From Claveliimonas acetigenes (GTDB lineage: Bacteria > Bacillota > Clostridia > Lachnospirales > Lachnospiraceae), in assembly GCF_025567385.1 (NCBI RefSeq), contig NZ_JAOQJU010000002.1:248001-312000 (forward strand): DNA of 64,000 nt, in the 5' to 3' direction. Of the stretch, positions 33,694 through 40,989 are shown one piece after another. A model generated the notes under the pieces. That model worked only from the letters and a program-made list of their open reading frames with translations, was not told the origin of the DNA and did not search any database. The stretch's first letter is position 1. Each line of letters starts with the position of its first letter. The position numbers and the translations under genes are program-made.

Positions 33694-35054
33694 TAGAAAT
33701 AATTCCTCCATTCATCGACTATGGTCTTTGCCAGATCCTCTTTCTTCGCCAGTGCTTTCAGCACTACTTCGTCAATCGTTCCCTCGGTGATGAGGTGGAT
33801 ATATGTGCAGGTATTCTTCTGCCCGATTCTGTGGATTCGTGCAAGGCTCTGGCTGTATGCTGCGTAGTTAAAATTGACCGAGTAATAAACGCAGGTATCG
33901 GCTGCGGTCAGTGTGATTCCCAGTCCTGCGGTATCGATCTGTGCGAGGAATACCATCGTTTCCGGGTTCGTCTGGAAGTCCTTGACGATGTCGCCCCGAT
34001 CTTCCAGTTTCACATCTCCGTAAATCGAACCGTAGCGGAGTTTCTTCTTTTCGAGCATCTTCCCGATGAGGTCAATCTCTGGTCTGAACCGTGCGAAGAT
34101 TACCAGTTTTTTTCCTGCGTCAATCACGTAATCGTCCACGATTTCCTCCAGTGCGTTCAGCTTGCCCCGGCTTACCAGTTCCGGCTTTTCCTGCCCATCC
34201 GCTACCAAAAATCCCCCGGTGTACTGCTGCAGCCGCAGGAGTTTTGTCAGCACAGTCGGCGCAGTGATTTGGCCGCCATTCTCCAGTTCTGCGAAACTCT
34301 CACGCTTGATGCGGTCGTAGATGTTCTTTTCCTTGCCTGTCATGGTAATGTACCGCTGCAGGAACGTCTGCTCCGGCAGGTCGAGTGCTTCGTCCTTGGT
34401 TACCCGGTAAGCGATGGAGTGTTCTTTCTGGATCAGCTGATCCAAGTCCTTATACCCTACGATCTGGTGTCTGTTGAAACCGCCCATGATCGCATACCTG
34501 TTTCGGAACTGATAGAAATTTGTTCCGAAGATGGTCGGGTCTAAAAAGCGGTACTGACTGTATAAATCTATGGCGTTGTTCTGCACCGGGGTCCCGGAGA
34601 GTATCAGCTTGTACCTTGCCCGGTCGCCCAGTTTGTGCATTGCTTTGGACTGCTCTGCGTCATGGGTCTTTATCCTCTGGCTCTCATCGCAAATGATCAT
34701 ATCCGCATCCCAGTCATAGAGTGCTTCAAATATGCCCTCCCTCCATGTGGATTCGTAGTTGATCACTGCCACCTTCAGTGCCTTGAATGGGAAGTTGTCA
34801 AGGTCGTTTAACAGTTTCAGCCTGCGGTTCTTATCCCCCATCAGTACCTTGATGTTTGCTTTAAAATCTGCAAATTCTGCAAAGTCTTTGGGCCATACGG
34901 AGCAGACAGAGGTCGGTGCTACCACGAGTACCTTCTCCACCTTGCCCATCTGATACGCTGTGCCTGCGATCATGATTGCGGTCAGCGTCTTTCCGCATCC
35001 CATTTCAAAGAGCAGACCGAAGCCTTTATGTATTGCGTTTTCTGTGTTTGGCAT
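33693..35054 (-). CDS. SNF2-family helicase, C-terminal part lacking the Q motif
   Basis: A 453-residue helicase from the ATG at 35054 (MPNTENAIHKGFGLLFEMG), preceded by CAGGAGGGGCAGG. Motifs: FEMGCGKTLTA (Walker A), IICDESQRI (DEAH-box equivalent), LILSGTPVQNN, and C-terminal LAQIDTAGLGITLTAADT and SQSLARIHRIGQ. Homologues normally have about 120 residues before Walker A, ending in an F..HQ Q-motif. That part lies in a separate gene at 37305-37673, about 2.2 kb upstream. It could work as a two-piece enzyme or be damaged. Confidence 0.88.
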   Translation of the reverse strand: MPNTENAIHKGFGLLFEMGCGKTLTAIMIAGTAYQMGKVEKVLVVAPTSVCSVWPKDFAEFADFKANIKVLMGDKNRRLKLLNDLDNFPFKALKVAVINYESTWREGIFEALYDWDADMIICDESQRIKTHDAEQSKAMHKLGDRARYKLILSGTPVQNNAIDLYSQYRFLDPTIFGTNFYQFRNRYAIMGGFNRHQIVGYKDLDQLIQKEHSIAYRVTKDEALDLPEQTFLQRYITMTGKEKNIYDRIKRESFAELENGGQITAPTVLTKLLRLQQYTGGFLVADGQEKPELVSRGKLNALEEIVDDYVIDAGKKLVIFARFRPEIDLIGKMLEKKKLRYGSIYGDVKLEDRGDIVKDFQTNPETMVFLAQIDTAGLGITLTAADTCVYYSVNFNYAAYSQSLARIHRIGQKNTCTYIHLITEGTIDEVVLKALAKKEDLAKTIVDEWRNYF

Positions 35055-35172
35055 CCTGCCCCTCCTGTTCTCTTGTTTCAAGGTCACGCATCATGCGATC
35101 CCACTCTGCCTTTTTATCCTTGGCTGCGTGTGGGTTTTCGCAGGTCGTGAAACCTCTGTTATTCTGGTTCAT
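35026..35172 (-). CDS. Small basic/acidic protein inside the inserted cassette
   Basis: A 48-residue gene with a textbook AAGGAGGAAAATTCAA before the ATG at 35172 (MNQNNRGFTTCENPHAAKDK). The protein is polar (AEWDRMMRDLETREQEGQD, ending KHRKRNT). It overlaps the end of the methyltransferase by 14 bases and the start of the helicase fragment. No function known; it may mainly couple translation into the helicase gene. Confidence 0.65.
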   Translation of the reverse strand: MNQNNRGFTTCENPHAAKDKKAEWDRMMRDLETREQEGQDAKHRKRNT

Positions 35173-35568
35173 TTGAATTTTCCTCCTTCAGCACCTCTGC
35201 AATGCCTTCCATCACGAACATGGCGCATGGAAGTGCGATGCCATTCCCCCACATCTTATAAAGTCCTGAGTCACTCGTGGGGTCTGCAAGCCACCGTTCC
35301 ACCTGCTTTGCGTCTTTCGGGAGTTGGATTCCCTCGTCTTTCCCGATAAGCCGCCACCATTCTGCCCATGCAATCATCCATTCTCTGACTGTAGATGCTT
35401 TCGGGTTTATGATGGCTATGTCCTCTGCCCAGTCATCCGGGAAGCCTTGCAGGCGGCAGCATTCAAGCGGTGTCAGCCTGCGGATGATATATTCCCACTC
35501 ATCCCCAGTGCTACCCATACTCTCCGTCATCGCTGCCCCGGTTCTCCCGGTTTCTACCTTGTGCGATA

Positions 35569-35577
35569 CCCCCCCCC
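35569..35577 (-). repeat. G9 run in the methyltransferase gene
   Basis: Nine consecutive G on the coding strand (C on plus). It marks the change from the middle frame to the frame carrying motifs IX and X. Eight G would keep one continuous frame. Confidence 0.9.
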
Positions 35578-35940
35578 GGACCTTTTGCGACCAGTGTCTG
35601 GGCGACTTCTTCCTGTATGCTGATATTGTACTGGGCATTCTGTCCTTGGTTGAACGCTGCCCTGTCGATTCCGTATGCGACTGCGTGCCTGTCCGTTGCG
35701 GTCAGTGTGTTGGCAGGTGCTCCCGGCTCTCCGACTCCTAGTCCGTTGGCTGATCCGTCATTATTCCGGGTGCTGCCGCCGCCTTTATACCGGGTTGCTT
35801 TGTCTGCGATGGGAATTGGTTCGAATAAGGTCTGTGTGTTATGCGTGCTCAATGTCGCACTCTTATCAATTTGCATCAGTGCTCCTTTGCCTCCTCCCTC
35901 GCATCCACTTCGTATCTGCATCGTGATTGGTGGCGGTGTA

Positions 35941-35948
35941 CCCCCCCC
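35941..35948 (-). repeat. G8 run in the methyltransferase gene
   Basis: Eight consecutive G on the coding strand at the change between the first and middle frames. Nine G, or a -1 slip, would join them. A further G8 at 36087-36094 is in frame (KMGTGGGNVP). Confidence 0.9.
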
Positions 35949-37023
35949 ACGCTATTTCGGGGTGCTATGATCGTTGCCACGGAACTTCCGTGGCCGCAGC
36001 CATGCAGTGTTTCCGCTTTCGCATCTCCTAGCCGCTGATTCCTTAAATCTACCGCCCTTGCTTCATCCATTATCATCGGTACATTACCCCCCCCAGTGCC
36101 CATTTTCCCAGTTAAGGTAGGAACGATTCCGTCCTCTGAAATTGTGACCCGGCTGTCCTGCGGATGGTTTTCTAATACGATTGGCACGTTGTTCCCTCCA
36201 GTACCCATCTTCGTTGTCAGTGTTGGCGATACATCGCTCTGATCCGCTACTCTCCGTCTGTCGCTGATGTCATAGCACTGGACATCCTCTGTGCCTGCCT
36301 TATAAGTGCCCTCTTTAATATTTCCGGCAGTTCTTTGCCACGCTTCTCGGCTCTCTTTAAAATCCCCAGACAAGCCCTCTCGCTCAAATAATATTTTGGG
36401 TGCGGTGCCGCCTCCAAAATCTGCGACAAGGTAGATTCTCTTTCTTCTCTGGGGGACTCCCCAGTATTGGGCATCAATCGTTCGCCAAGCGATGGAGTAA
36501 GTGTCGCCCATGATGCATCCGGCTGCCTGCCATTTTTCTTTCGGAGGGAGAGGTACTGCGGCTGTGTCGTCCGTAACGCTGACGATTGCTTGCAGGACTG
36601 CTTGGAAGTCTTTTCCCTTGTTACTTGAGAATGCTCCGGGGACGTTCTCCCATACCATGAACCTTGGTCTGATGTATTTCCCGGTTCTTCCTTTCTTGAT
36701 GTCATGCTTCCTCATCTCCTTTACGATTCTAATCTGCTCATGGAACAGGTTGCTCCGACTGCCATCCAGTCCGGCTCTCAATCCTGCTACGCTCATGTCT
36801 TGGCACGGAGAGCCGCCTGCTATCACGGTTACCGCTTCTGCTTTGCCACCGTCCATATAGTGAATATCCCCAAGGTGCGGCATATCCGGGAAGTGTTTCT
36901 TCGTGATCAGCATTGGGAGCGGCTCGATCTCGCTTGCCCACCTTGGCTCTATCCCGAAGATTGCTGACGCCAGTTCAAAGCCGCCGCTGCCGGAAAACAG
37001 CGACCCCATTGTCAGTTCCTGCT

Positions 37024-37305
37024 TCATTGCCGCCACCCCATCTTCTTTCCGCACCAGTGGCAGTGCGTGTGGTTATACTGCACCCGCTTTCCGCATTTCG
37101 GGCAGCACCACACTCCGCTGCGTCTGACTGGCTTGTCCTCATAGCAGAAACGTGTCATCATGTCGCTGTACTGCTGTGCGAGGTCGTGATAATCCTGCAG
37201 GCTGCTTGCCAGTTCCTCTGCTGCATTCTCCTGCAGGCTTTCCCTTGTCACTCCAAATTTAAGGAGCACCGCATCTATTTCCAGTTCCCATTTCCCTGCG
37301 CCCAT
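37024..37305 (-). CDS. Zinc-ribbon protein at the edge of the inserted cassette
   Basis: A 93-residue protein. The N-terminal 60 residues are helical (IDAVLLKFGVTRESLQENAAEEL; LQDYHDLAQQYSDMM). The C-terminus holds CCPKCGKRV and CHWCGKKM, a four-Cys zinc ribbon. GGAGGTGGGGCACTG precedes the ATG, which overlaps the end of the helicase N-terminal fragment. Its stop overlaps the methyltransferase start. The function is not known. Confidence 0.7.
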   Translation of the reverse strand: MGAGKWELEIDAVLLKFGVTRESLQENAAEELASSLQDYHDLAQQYSDMMTRFCYEDKPVRRSGVWCCPKCGKRVQYNHTHCHWCGKKMGWRQ

Positions 37306-37673
37306 CAGTGCCCCACCTCCTGTTTTGGCGGTTCTGCCAGTCCAAATGTCATTAGTGCCATGTTGTACCCTCTTACTTGGTGCGTGAAGGGCGACACCTT
37401 AATTGGTGGCGGAATGAGCGGGACAGGGGTCGGGTTCATCCTCTCCCTGTCTACTGCCTCCATGACCTCATTCAGTTTTTTTCGCTCGGCTTCAATCCTC
37501 GGCGGCAGGTTTACCAGCCCTGCCAGTTTGTTCAAAAGTTCGATATCTGCCGGCCCGCTGAGTGTCTGGGAGGCTCTGTTCCACTTCATCTTCCCCCAAC
37601 TCTTTATGATCGTGAATTGGACGTTGTCTGCTTCCCTTATGAGAATTTGTCCGTCCTTCATTGCCATCTTCAT
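37305..37673 (-). CDS. Detached N-terminal domain of the SNF2 helicase (Q-motif)
   Basis: A 122-residue protein from the ATG at 37673 (AGGAAG eight bases upstream; a GTG three codons earlier is possible). LSGPADIELLNKLAGLVNLPPRI and EAVDRERMNPTPVPLIPPP, then VSPFTHQVRGYNMALMTFGL (about 93-112), match the N-terminal region that precedes KGFGLLFEMGCGKT in intact clostridial phage SNF2 helicases, as I remember them. It stops shortly after FGL. The ATPase half lies at 33693-35054. Probably the cut-off first domain of one original gene. Confidence 0.72.
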   Translation of the reverse strand: MKMAMKDGQILIREADNVQFTIIKSWGKMKWNRASQTLSGPADIELLNKLAGLVNLPPRIEAERKKLNEVMEAVDRERMNPTPVPLIPPPIKVSPFTHQVRGYNMALMTFGLAEPPKQEVGH

Positions 37674-37694
37674 GGTTGGCACTTCCTTTCGGTT

Positions 37695-38393
37695 CTACTT
37701 CTTGTTTTTGCTCTTATCACGGATGTGGTTCAGCAGATCTGTCATCGTGTCCTTGTACTCCCCAATGGCTTCCATCATTTCATCCAGTTCTGCCAGTGCC
37801 CTTGCCGCTGTTTCTTCGACTTCCTTCCAGTCCTTGATGTCTGCTTCACTTCGTTCCGCAGGATTATCGTCATCTGCGATGACGGATTCCTTAAAGATTA
37901 AAGCGGGGCGGACTCCAAGGCTGCCATGGCACGCAATGCTGTTGTGGAGCGTACCGCCTGTGTGGACATGGCGGACATAGTAGGAGTAGGCGGAGTTGCA
38001 AGTCCACGGTGTAGCGAGCCACCACCAGTCGTCTGCGTCCGGGATAAATTCCCGATACTTTCGGTACTGATCTGCGGTCAGCAGTGCTATGTAATCCGTG
38101 GTCTTTCCGTAGTCCTTCATCCCATCATCCGAAGTGAGGTCTACCTCCATCAGTGCCAGTTGCCTGTCAAGAAGCCTTACGACAAATTCCGAATTGAGGT
38201 ACTCCCGGAGGCTGCTGTTCTCCCAGTTGTTGCACCCCTCTTTGTCCTCTTTGTGGAATGCTCTTTCCTCCAGAATGTTCTCCATGAGGCAGAGCGTTCC
38301 CTTGCCTTCAATGTGATCCAGTACCACCCAGTTGAACCCTGCGACTTTTACGGTCTTGCCTGCTTTTACATCCATTACTCTGATTGCTCCCAT
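37695..38393 (-). CDS. DUF6273-like protein
   Basis: A 232-residue protein. Residues about 10-170 follow the DUF6273 layout: VKVAGFNWVVLD, NWENSSLREYLNSEFV, DDWWWLATPW (about 121-130) and SLGVRPALIF, a lectin/formylglycine-like fold seen in many gut Firmicutes proteins. The C-terminal 60 residues are an added helical segment (ARALAELDEMMEAIGEYKDT). AGGAGGATGACGAA precedes the ATG. The role in a phage early region is unknown. Confidence 0.72.
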   Translation of the reverse strand: MGAIRVMDVKAGKTVKVAGFNWVVLDHIEGKGTLCLMENILEERAFHKEDKEGCNNWENSSLREYLNSEFVVRLLDRQLALMEVDLTSDDGMKDYGKTTDYIALLTADQYRKYREFIPDADDWWWLATPWTCNSAYSYYVRHVHTGGTLHNSIACHGSLGVRPALIFKESVIADDDNPAERSEADIKDWKEVEETAARALAELDEMMEAIGEYKDTMTDLLNHIRDKSKNKK

Positions 38394-38405
38394 TTCGTCA
38401 TCCTC

Positions 38406-39140
38406 CTATTTGGTATAAAATGTGTGATTCCCATGCGTGAATAATTCTTTCAGATGGGTGTTGTGCCATGTTGCTTCCTCGGTCGATTTCTCGAAGTAGG
38501 TTGCGTTCCGGCTTTCGTTCCATTGTTCTGCCTGCACCATTTCCAGTGCCCGGTAGCAGTCCTCATTTGGCTCTACCCGGTCGTAGCGTCCGTTCTCGTA
38601 TGCTGTGAATTGTCCACCTTCAGTAATGACTCCTTCTATTGTGTCTGGGAAGTCGTCACTCCACACTCGGTTCAGCACCACAAGCATGACCAGTGCTTTC
38701 CCCTCTGTGTCCTCTCCCTCGGCTTCTGCCATAGCGATCTTGCACAGCATGTAGGATTCTTCCGCATCAAAGTCCATGCTCCCTATCAAAGACTGGCTCC
38801 ATGCTTCCCGGAGGGCGATTGCGTCCTGCTGCTGTTCATATCTTTCCTGCGCCTCCCGAATGGATTCAGTGAATTCTTTGGCTTCAGCCTGTTCGCTTGC
38901 GAGGTACTCCTCACGCTCTGCCATCATCGCTTCATAGTCGTCCTTATCCCACCAGATTCCGCAGTACTCCACCTGCCCATAATGCTCCGGCACTGTCGGC
39001 TCGTATTCCTCGGTCGTGAACACCCACACAATCAATGTGCTGACTGCCAGTCCTGCTGCCACTGTCATGACCGCTTTCCCTACCATCCGCTTCAACCTCC
39101 GCTTTTGCCTGCGTGTCAGCCTTATCAACTCATCATGCAC
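38406..39140 (-). CDS. Membrane-anchored SleB-like cell wall hydrolase
   Basis: A 244-residue protein. A basic N-terminus (RRQKRRLKRM) leads into a membrane segment AVMTVAAGLAVSTLIVWVF (about 23-41). A charged helix follows. The C-terminal 110 residues match the SleB/CwlJ-type hydrolase domain: MLCKIAMAEAEGEDTEGKALVMLVVLNRVWSDDFPDTI, then GQFTAYENG. Glu in AEAEGE is the likely catalytic residue. Anchored outside the membrane, it could remodel peptidoglycan, perhaps against superinfection; that is inferred. AAGGAAAGAGGTGC precedes the ATG. Confidence 0.8.
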   Translation of the reverse strand: MHDELIRLTRRQKRRLKRMVGKAVMTVAAGLAVSTLIVWVFTTEEYEPTVPEHYGQVEYCGIWWDKDDYEAMMAEREEYLASEQAEAKEFTESIREAQERYEQQQDAIALREAWSQSLIGSMDFDAEESYMLCKIAMAEAEGEDTEGKALVMLVVLNRVWSDDFPDTIEGVITEGGQFTAYENGRYDRVEPNEDCYRALEMVQAEQWNESRNATYFEKSTEEATWHNTHLKELFTHGNHTFYTK

Positions 39141-39148
39141 CTCTTTCC

Positions 39149-39301
39149 TTATTTCACGACCGATTCCAGTCGCTTTTCCTTTTTGTTGTAGAGGATCATC
39201 TCCTTGCTATCCTTTGAATGCAGCATATAATCATCCGGGCGCATCCCTCTCTTTGCCAGATACGCTTTCTGATCCCTTGTCAGTTTCTTTGGCTGCTTCA
39301 T
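39149..39301 (-). CDS. Small DUF6906-like phage protein
   Basis: A 50-residue protein starting MKQPKKLTRDQKAYLAKRGM, then RPDDYMLHSKDSKEMILYNK, a pattern seen in very small proteins of clostridial prophages. AGGAAGGGAGCAAAAAG precedes the ATG at 39301, which overlaps the preceding stop. It looks like a tiny DNA-binding or regulatory protein; no function is known. Confidence 0.7.
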   Translation of the reverse strand: MKQPKKLTRDQKAYLAKRGMRPDDYMLHSKDSKEMILYNKKEKRLESVVK

Positions 39302-39522
39302 CTTTTTGCTCCCTTCCTGTATTTAGATACTTGACTTTCTGCCAGTACCCCATTATGCTCTCTAGGCTTGTTGGGTCTGGCATGGAACAGGTTCTCCAAG
39401 GCTTTGAAGAGTAACTGTTCTGTCCATGCTCCCTGAGTATTGTTTGGGGTAGCTGTACTTGTCGCCTGCAGTGCGGTTTCTTCCTTGCCGCCATCGGTAT
39501 TGTTTCGCACCCACGCATCCAT
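39298..39522 (-). CDS. Hypothetical phage protein
   Basis: A 74-residue protein (MDAWVRNNTDGGKEETALQA, later WTEQLLFKALENLFHARPNK). It ends with TGA overlapping the next ATG, which supports this frame over an overlapping one. The start is uncertain: its ribosome site is weak, and in-frame codons extend 18 residues further up to a stop. The middle LFKALENLFHARP helix looks folded. No family known. Confidence 0.5.
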   Translation of the reverse strand: MDAWVRNNTDGGKEETALQATSTATPNNTQGAWTEQLLFKALENLFHARPNKPREHNGVLAESQVSKYRKGAKR

Positions 39523-39713
39523 GCTCCCGATGTTCTCTCTCTGCGTGTTATCATCTGCCTCCGAACCGTTGTTGTTTTACTTGGGCCTGCGTTCCCTATC
39601 CCAATTACGACAGCCATCCATGCAGGCTCACTTCCTGCTGCCGGGGCGACTTATTGCGGCGGCTCGTCCACACCTATCGGTTTTTATACTGGTCGATGCG
39701 TGCCAGTCCATAT
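39523..39713. other. Short stretch with no confident gene
   Basis: About 190 bases between two early phage genes. Only short frames exist, including a 14-codon one starting at an ATG near the middle, all lacking good ribosome sites. No clear hairpin or promoter was seen. Confidence 0.4.
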
Positions 39714-40160
39714 TCAGTTGTTTGCTATGATGCATACGCACCGCTCTGTTTTCTTTGACTCTGTGTCCTGCACTGGGCAGGTGTAGTTGGTCTTGCCATT
39801 ATCTGTGCTGCTGCGGAGCAGCCCGCTATCAAATAAATGTTTCCGTGCGTATCTTGCGCTTACTCCCTTGGCATTGCAGAATTGATTAAACTCCGGGACC
39901 TTGATTCGGTATTCTCCGTCTGTCCGCTCCCTGCCTTTTGTGAGTTCTTTTACAAATGCGTCTGTGTCGATGAGGGCGGTCTGCTTATTGAGTGCCCTCC
40001 ACTCTGCCAGTTCGTCCAGTCCGTCAATGTCTACCTCTGCTTTACTGAATACATCCAGTATCATTGGTATCCTTTCGTCTGGTGCGGCCGCCAGTATTTT
40101 CGCTATCTGGATTGCGGTCTTGATGTCCAAGGTATCAGTGCTCCCATTCTGCCCTTCCAT
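39714..40160 (-). CDS. Hypothetical phage early protein
   Basis: A 148-residue protein: IKTAIQIAKILAAAPDERIPMILDV, then a C-terminal part VPEFNQFCNAKGVSARYARKHLFDSGLLRSS (about 88-118), which looks like a winged helix of DNA-binding type. AGGAGGAACGCAGG precedes the ATG. It is the second gene of the rightmost phage block and may be a regulator; this is inferred from the helix pattern only. Confidence 0.65.
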   Translation of the reverse strand: MEGQNGSTDTLDIKTAIQIAKILAAAPDERIPMILDVFSKAEVDIDGLDELAEWRALNKQTALIDTDAFVKELTKGRERTDGEYRIKVPEFNQFCNAKGVSARYARKHLFDSGLLRSSTDNGKTNYTCPVQDTESKKTERCVCIIANN

Positions 40161-40174
40161 CCTGCGTTCCTCCT

Positions 40175-40375
40175 TTAGACGGATTTCTGTGCGACCTCTG
40201 CCCGATATGGAACTCCACCCTTTTCGAGTTCACGGTACATGGTACTTGAGTGAACCCCGATAATGAGTGCCATCTCATCGACTGTCTTTCCGTCTGCTGC
40301 CAGTGATTCGATTCTCTTACGATCCTCGAATTTCAGTCGCTTGTACTGTTTCCTTGGTCGCTGTGCGATTGCCAT
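40175..40375 (-). CDS. HTH_38-like DNA-binding protein, first phage gene
   Basis: A 66-residue protein with the IS30/resolvase-type helix-turn-helix: LKFEDRKRIESLAADGKTVD (14-33) and EMALIIGVHSSTMYRELEKGG. No transposase domain follows, so it is a stand-alone regulator. AGGGAGGTGGAACGGA precedes the ATG. As the rightmost supported phage gene, it may control early transcription or mark the edge of the prophage. Confidence 0.78.
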   Translation of the reverse strand: MAIAQRPRKQYKRLKFEDRKRIESLAADGKTVDEMALIIGVHSSTMYRELEKGGVPYRAEVAQKSV

Positions 40376-40404
40376 TCCGTTCCACCTCCCTGTCTTTTAG
40401 GCAA

Positions 40405-40442
40405 ATAAAAAAATGCATCAGAGTTATTAACTCCAATGCATT
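40405..40442 (-). terminator. Intrinsic terminator just upstream of the first phage gene
   Basis: AATGCAT..GAGTT...AACTC..ATGCATT (40412-40442) forms a stem with a two-base mismatch, followed on the minus strand by seven T. It shares its core with the hairpin at 40479-40520. Confidence 0.75.
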
Positions 40443-40478
40443 CTGCTTGTGGTCTTTCTTCTATTTTGTTATAGAAAA

Positions 40479-40520
40479 AGATAAATGCAGGTGAGAGTTA
40501 TAACTCATCTGCATTTATCT
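40479..40520 (-). terminator. Terminator of the ThrE-type exporter genes
   Basis: AGATAAATGCAG pairs with CTGCATTTATCT (12 pairs), with an inner palindrome GAGTTATAACTC, followed by TTTTTC on the minus strand. It includes the stop codon of the exporter gene. The T-rich ends on both sides may let it work in both directions. Confidence 0.85.
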
Positions 40521-40988
40521 TATAATTCTTCGCCGTCTTTGCTTCCAATACTTCAATCGAAACAGCTCTCTCGGAATGGATACAATAAAAATAATGCCTA
40601 ATACAATAGCAAATGCAATTTTTACAGACTCTATTCCCTTTTCCGCTGCTTTCATATACTGATTTGTCACCAAATAATATGCCGTATAATAAATTCCGGC
40701 CCCCGGAACCAGCGGAATGATTCCGGAAATCAAAAAAATCGTAATCGGACATTTCATTTTTACCGTCATCATTCTTGAAAACAGAACTCCCATTAAAGTT
40801 CCCAAAAAGGATGCTACCGCCGGCGAAACACTGCCTACAGACAGATAATACACCAGCCAGGAAAGCGTGCCTGTCGCACCACAGCACAAATAATAACGCT
40901 TCGGGACATTAAACATAACCGCATAAGCCGTAGTTGCCAAAAACGGGCATACTATATTCCAGAAAAATTGATGCAGAATTTCCATCAT
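40515..40988 (-). CDS. ThrE-family exporter subunit (YjjB/DUF3815-like)
   Basis: A 157-residue membrane protein from the ATG at 40988 (MMEILHQFFWNIVCPFLATT) with GGGGAGGCTTTTAAT in front; the open frame further upstream lies in the partner gene. Four hydrophobic segments are visible, with ASFLGTLMGVLFSRMMTVKM and the conserved ISGIIPLVPGAGIYYTAYY (about 88-106). YjjB-type proteins pair with YjjP-type proteins to export threonine/serine or dicarboxylates. It overlaps nothing but starts two bases after the partner's stop. Confidence 0.85.
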   Translation of the reverse strand: MMEILHQFFWNIVCPFLATTAYAVMFNVPKRYYLCCGATGTLSWLVYYLSVGSVSPAVASFLGTLMGVLFSRMMTVKMKCPITIFLISGIIPLVPGAGIYYTAYYLVTNQYMKAAEKGIESVKIAFAIVLGIIFIVSIPRELFRLKYWKQRRRRIIR

Positions 40989-40989
40989 A

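Larger units (their letters stand above)
35159..37027 (-). pseudogene. C5-cytosine DNA methyltransferase interrupted at two G runs
   Basis: Three reading frames together encode one C5 methyltransferase. The first (start 37027, ATGA overlap) has motif I SLFSGSGGFE, the catalytic GGSPCQDMS (motif IV), WENVPGAF (VI) and QRRKRIYLV (VIII). The middle one (stop 35511) holds repetitive TRD-like sequence (SGCEGGGKGALMQIDKSATL). The last has motif IX RRLTPLECCRLQGF and motif X YKMWGNGIALP. Frames change at G8 (35941-35948; one more G would fuse them) and G9 (35569-35577; one fewer would fuse them). Either a sequencing artefact, phase variation or a decayed gene; the motifs themselves are intact. Confidence 0.82.

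Noticed and set aside
36247..36705. Minus-strand frame of 152 codons
   Set aside because: Lies entirely inside the methyltransferase frame with motifs IV-VIII; a shadow.
37695..38393. Diversity-generating retroelement target
   Set aside because: The lectin-like fold fits, but no reverse transcriptase or template repeat is visible in the window.
39231..39617. Alternative 128-codon frame
   Set aside because: Overlaps the small DUF6906-like gene; the competing frame at 39298-39522 ends in the typical ATGA overlap.
40175..40375. IS30-type transposase fragment
   Set aside because: Only the HTH is present, the gene has its own good ribosome site, and no inverted repeats or catalytic domain are visible.
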